DNA from: Hydractinia symbiolongicarpus
Taxonomy: Eukaryota; Cnidaria; Hydrozoa; Anthoathecata; Hydractiniidae
Direction: 5' to 3'
Length of the DNA stretch: 64,000 bases
Assembly: GCF_029227915.1 (NCBI RefSeq)
Contig: NC_079879.1
Location: 25,734,501-25,798,500, forward strand
Shown here: piece by piece, positions 62,801 to 64,000 of the stretch
Layout: every line of letters starts with the position of its first letter
Numbering within the stretch: the first letter of the stretch is position 1
Notes under the pieces: generated by a model
Database searches by the model: none
What the model was told of the DNA's origin: nothing
What the model saw: only the letters and a program-made list of their open reading frames with translations
Program-made: the position numbers and the translations under genes

Positions 62801-63779
62801 CACTTGAAGAACTAAGTGTAAAAACTACATTACAAGCAGCGAGTGGTAATTTATGTTTATTTTTGTTTGTCTGATGTTGCTACATTATTTGTTGCTGTCC
62901 TTACCCTGCTTCAAATTTTCTTTATTTTAGCTGTTTCTTCATCTCCAGCATCACAGAACACACCGTCTAGACCTCAAAGAGCAGCAAAAGAAACTGAAAA
63001 GTAGGTTGCTTTGATGTTGTATTTTATTTTTTAGTGGTATTATACGTATTTCAGGAGTATTTTTAAACTAAGTGGCATTATTTTTGGCATGATATTTAGG
63101 TGATATTTAGGTTTTCGTGGTCACATTTTGATGGTTCTGTAAATTCCTAAATTTTTGCATTTTACTAATCTAATAAGATATATCTATGAATGTGTGTATT
63201 AACGTATGTACGAAACATCATGGGGGTGAAATCTTAATTCATAAAGCTCTGCTTTTTTCATATGCTTTGTTATATTTTGGCTTTAGTATGTCAATAATAC
63301 AGGTTGCTGTTGATCTATTAACACTTTGAACAATGTGTATTAAAAAAACTAAACTTCTTATTTTCAGATTTAAAAGTTACATTGAGCAACGACAAAAACA
63401 CAATGCTAAATACCACCATAATCCTACCACTACTTCAACATCAACTGCTGTAACATCAACTGTAGTATCATCGTCAGTTTCCTCAAATATTACGACTTCT
63501 GCTGATGTTTCCTTATATGCAACCACTGTTGGCCCTAGTCCTGCACAAGTTCAAAATATGACAGTAAAACATGATTCCATGGGAAGTATTGTTCAACCTC
63601 GTGGGTTGTTAATTACTAAACCTGAGCAACAACAACAAAATGTGAATGTATCTGTTCCTTCAACACCAGTACGGACAGCTGCTGCAGAAGCTAAAGAGAA
63701 GTCATTTCTTTCCAACCTTCTATCATCACCAGCCTCGGAAATTAAAGCTCAGGCACAACATATAAATAACACTTTAAAG
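56812..63779 (+). CDS. BRD8: Bromodomain-containing protein 8, 5' part (9 exons, 335 codons, continues past window)
   Basis: BRD8 is a subunit of the NuA4/TIP60 histone acetyltransferase complex. Exons: 56812-56897, 57432-57516, 57909-57958, 58348-58388, 61964-62054, 62258-62338, 62757-62845, 62931-63000, 63368-63779; phases close throughout. The N-terminal SANT-like region has DDWSTKEKFVLACCVTRSGD then NWVSVSRTM and PADWFSQKNFAIKYNELL. A coiled-coil region follows in exons 5-6 (ILRKLTFERIEELDRVIKAE, LKSDIHKIQSGKLDDELP), then a Ser/Thr/Gln-rich low-complexity segment. The bromodomain lies beyond the right edge. Intron 3 carries a SINE, and intron 4 is almost entirely a LINE. Confidence 0.93.
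57990..58268 (+). mobile_element. SINE family B copy in BRD8 intron 3
   Basis: Body blocks match the copy at 23315-23585: agagactaaaagtgtgaatt, gcatgagaatgggattgata, gttgtgtttgtatgcc, aggacccctttacat and ggaattaaagaggctac. The tRNA head is decayed but keeps accttgtgtagtgcg and ggttcaattc. It is followed by an AAT/AT-rich microsatellite at 58270-58296. Same strand as BRD8. Confidence 0.82.
58481..59644 (+). pseudogene. LINE D zinc finger and APE-like endonuclease
   Basis: The frame from the ATG at 58481 has a hydrophobic start, then a PHD-like cysteine cluster (CNSCGK, CYTCKNLSHLKC, CDEERFFCVDC). The endonuclease fold has MHQNINW, ISFSETHTNN, GGVSLYIRDDL, SSCYRPPD, MCGDFNC and NSVSDHGLI. The catalytic Glu, Asp, Asn and His positions thus look preserved. 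The frame ends at TAG 59642-59644, but the polyprotein continues in another frame from about 59625, so this is a frameshift, not a true end. Confidence 0.85.
59625..61542 (+). pseudogene. LINE D linker and reverse transcriptase
   Basis: The linker (59625-59984) reads FGGKPSPWLTREIRQLMHIR. After a second frameshift (59960-60010) the RT begins at 60007 (NYRPISVLNILSKTIERVVY, QYGFRRKRSTSDAV). It is cut by TAA at 60472-60474 and continues in the same frame with FDTVNHSCLLYKL, GVPQGSILGPLLF and YADDTVIYF, running to TAA at 61540-61542. Apart from these breaks, the RT core motifs are intact. Confidence 0.9.
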
Positions 63780-64000
63780 GTAGGTTTTTTGTTGTCCAAA
63801 TATATTCATTGGTAAGCTTTTTGGTACAAATATATGATTAACAGGGAATTTGTTTATGTTACATTTTCTTTACACGTTATTTCTTGAGGCAATATTGGTT
63901 TTTGTTCTTGACTCGATACATTTGAGCATTCGATTTAATGTCTTGTGGTTGAATCTGATTTCACCATTTATCAAATATAAAAAAATTATTTCTATTTTTT
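63780..64000. other. BRD8: BRD8 intron 9, start
   Basis: Begins with the donor gtaggt after codon 335 and runs out of the window. Nothing else seen. Confidence 0.7.

Noticed and set aside
1-64000. CRISPR array, prokaryotic operon or toxin-antitoxin type system
   Set aside because: The window is spliced animal DNA; the only regular arrays are micro- and minisatellites without spacers.

Overview
This is eukaryotic, intron-rich, AT-rich DNA from an animal. Six conserved animal genes can be modelled exon by exon with GT-AG introns and reading phases that close. The setting (AT-rich introns, many non-LTR retrotransposons, tRNA-derived SINEs and MITEs, and a decayed P2X7-tail-like gene) fits an invertebrate, most plausibly a cnidarian. 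The phylum is an inference and the species cannot be read from the sequence.

Layout. 1-2171: 3' part of a non-LTR retrotransposon (LINE family A). 2190-6360: repeats, including a SINE, a foldback element with iterated arms and a TA-flanked inverted-repeat element. 6716-19125 (+): complete RRP12, a ribosome biogenesis factor (35 coding exons, 1264 aa). 21120-33793 (-): RGS22, a multi-RGS-domain protein (23 coding exons, 1522 aa), convergent with RRP12; one intron carries an ~860 bp minisatellite and another a SINE. 36482-40583 (-): complete SUFU, the Hedgehog-pathway repressor (11 exons, 435 aa), with a piggyBac-type MITE in its last intron. 41.2-43.9 kb: dead LINE fragments of two families. 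44559-46952 (+): a BOD1/Shg1-like gene (3 exons, 527 aa). 49.2-50.2 kb: a P2X7-tail-like pseudogene and a pogo/Tigger-like MITE. 51419-52415 (-): TECR, very-long-chain enoyl-CoA reductase (2 exons, 304 aa). 53.0-56.3 kb: a nest of SINE, LINE A and LINE B with an internal 345 bp tandem duplication. 56812 to the right edge (+): 5' part of BRD8 (9 exons, 335 codons so far), whose fourth intron is almost entirely a LINE.

The genes are unrelated housekeeping or signalling genes with separate promoters: rRNA processing (RRP12), G-protein regulation (RGS22), Hedgehog/Gli control (SUFU), chromosome or chromatin function (BOD1-like, BRD8) and lipid elongation (TECR). I see no operon and no new multi-gene system. 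The most interesting material is how mobile DNA sits in and against the genes: a LINE that makes up an intron of BRD8 and is readable in frame from the upstream exon, precise MITE insertions with intact target duplications, a minisatellite open in every forward frame, and tandem splice acceptors in RRP12.
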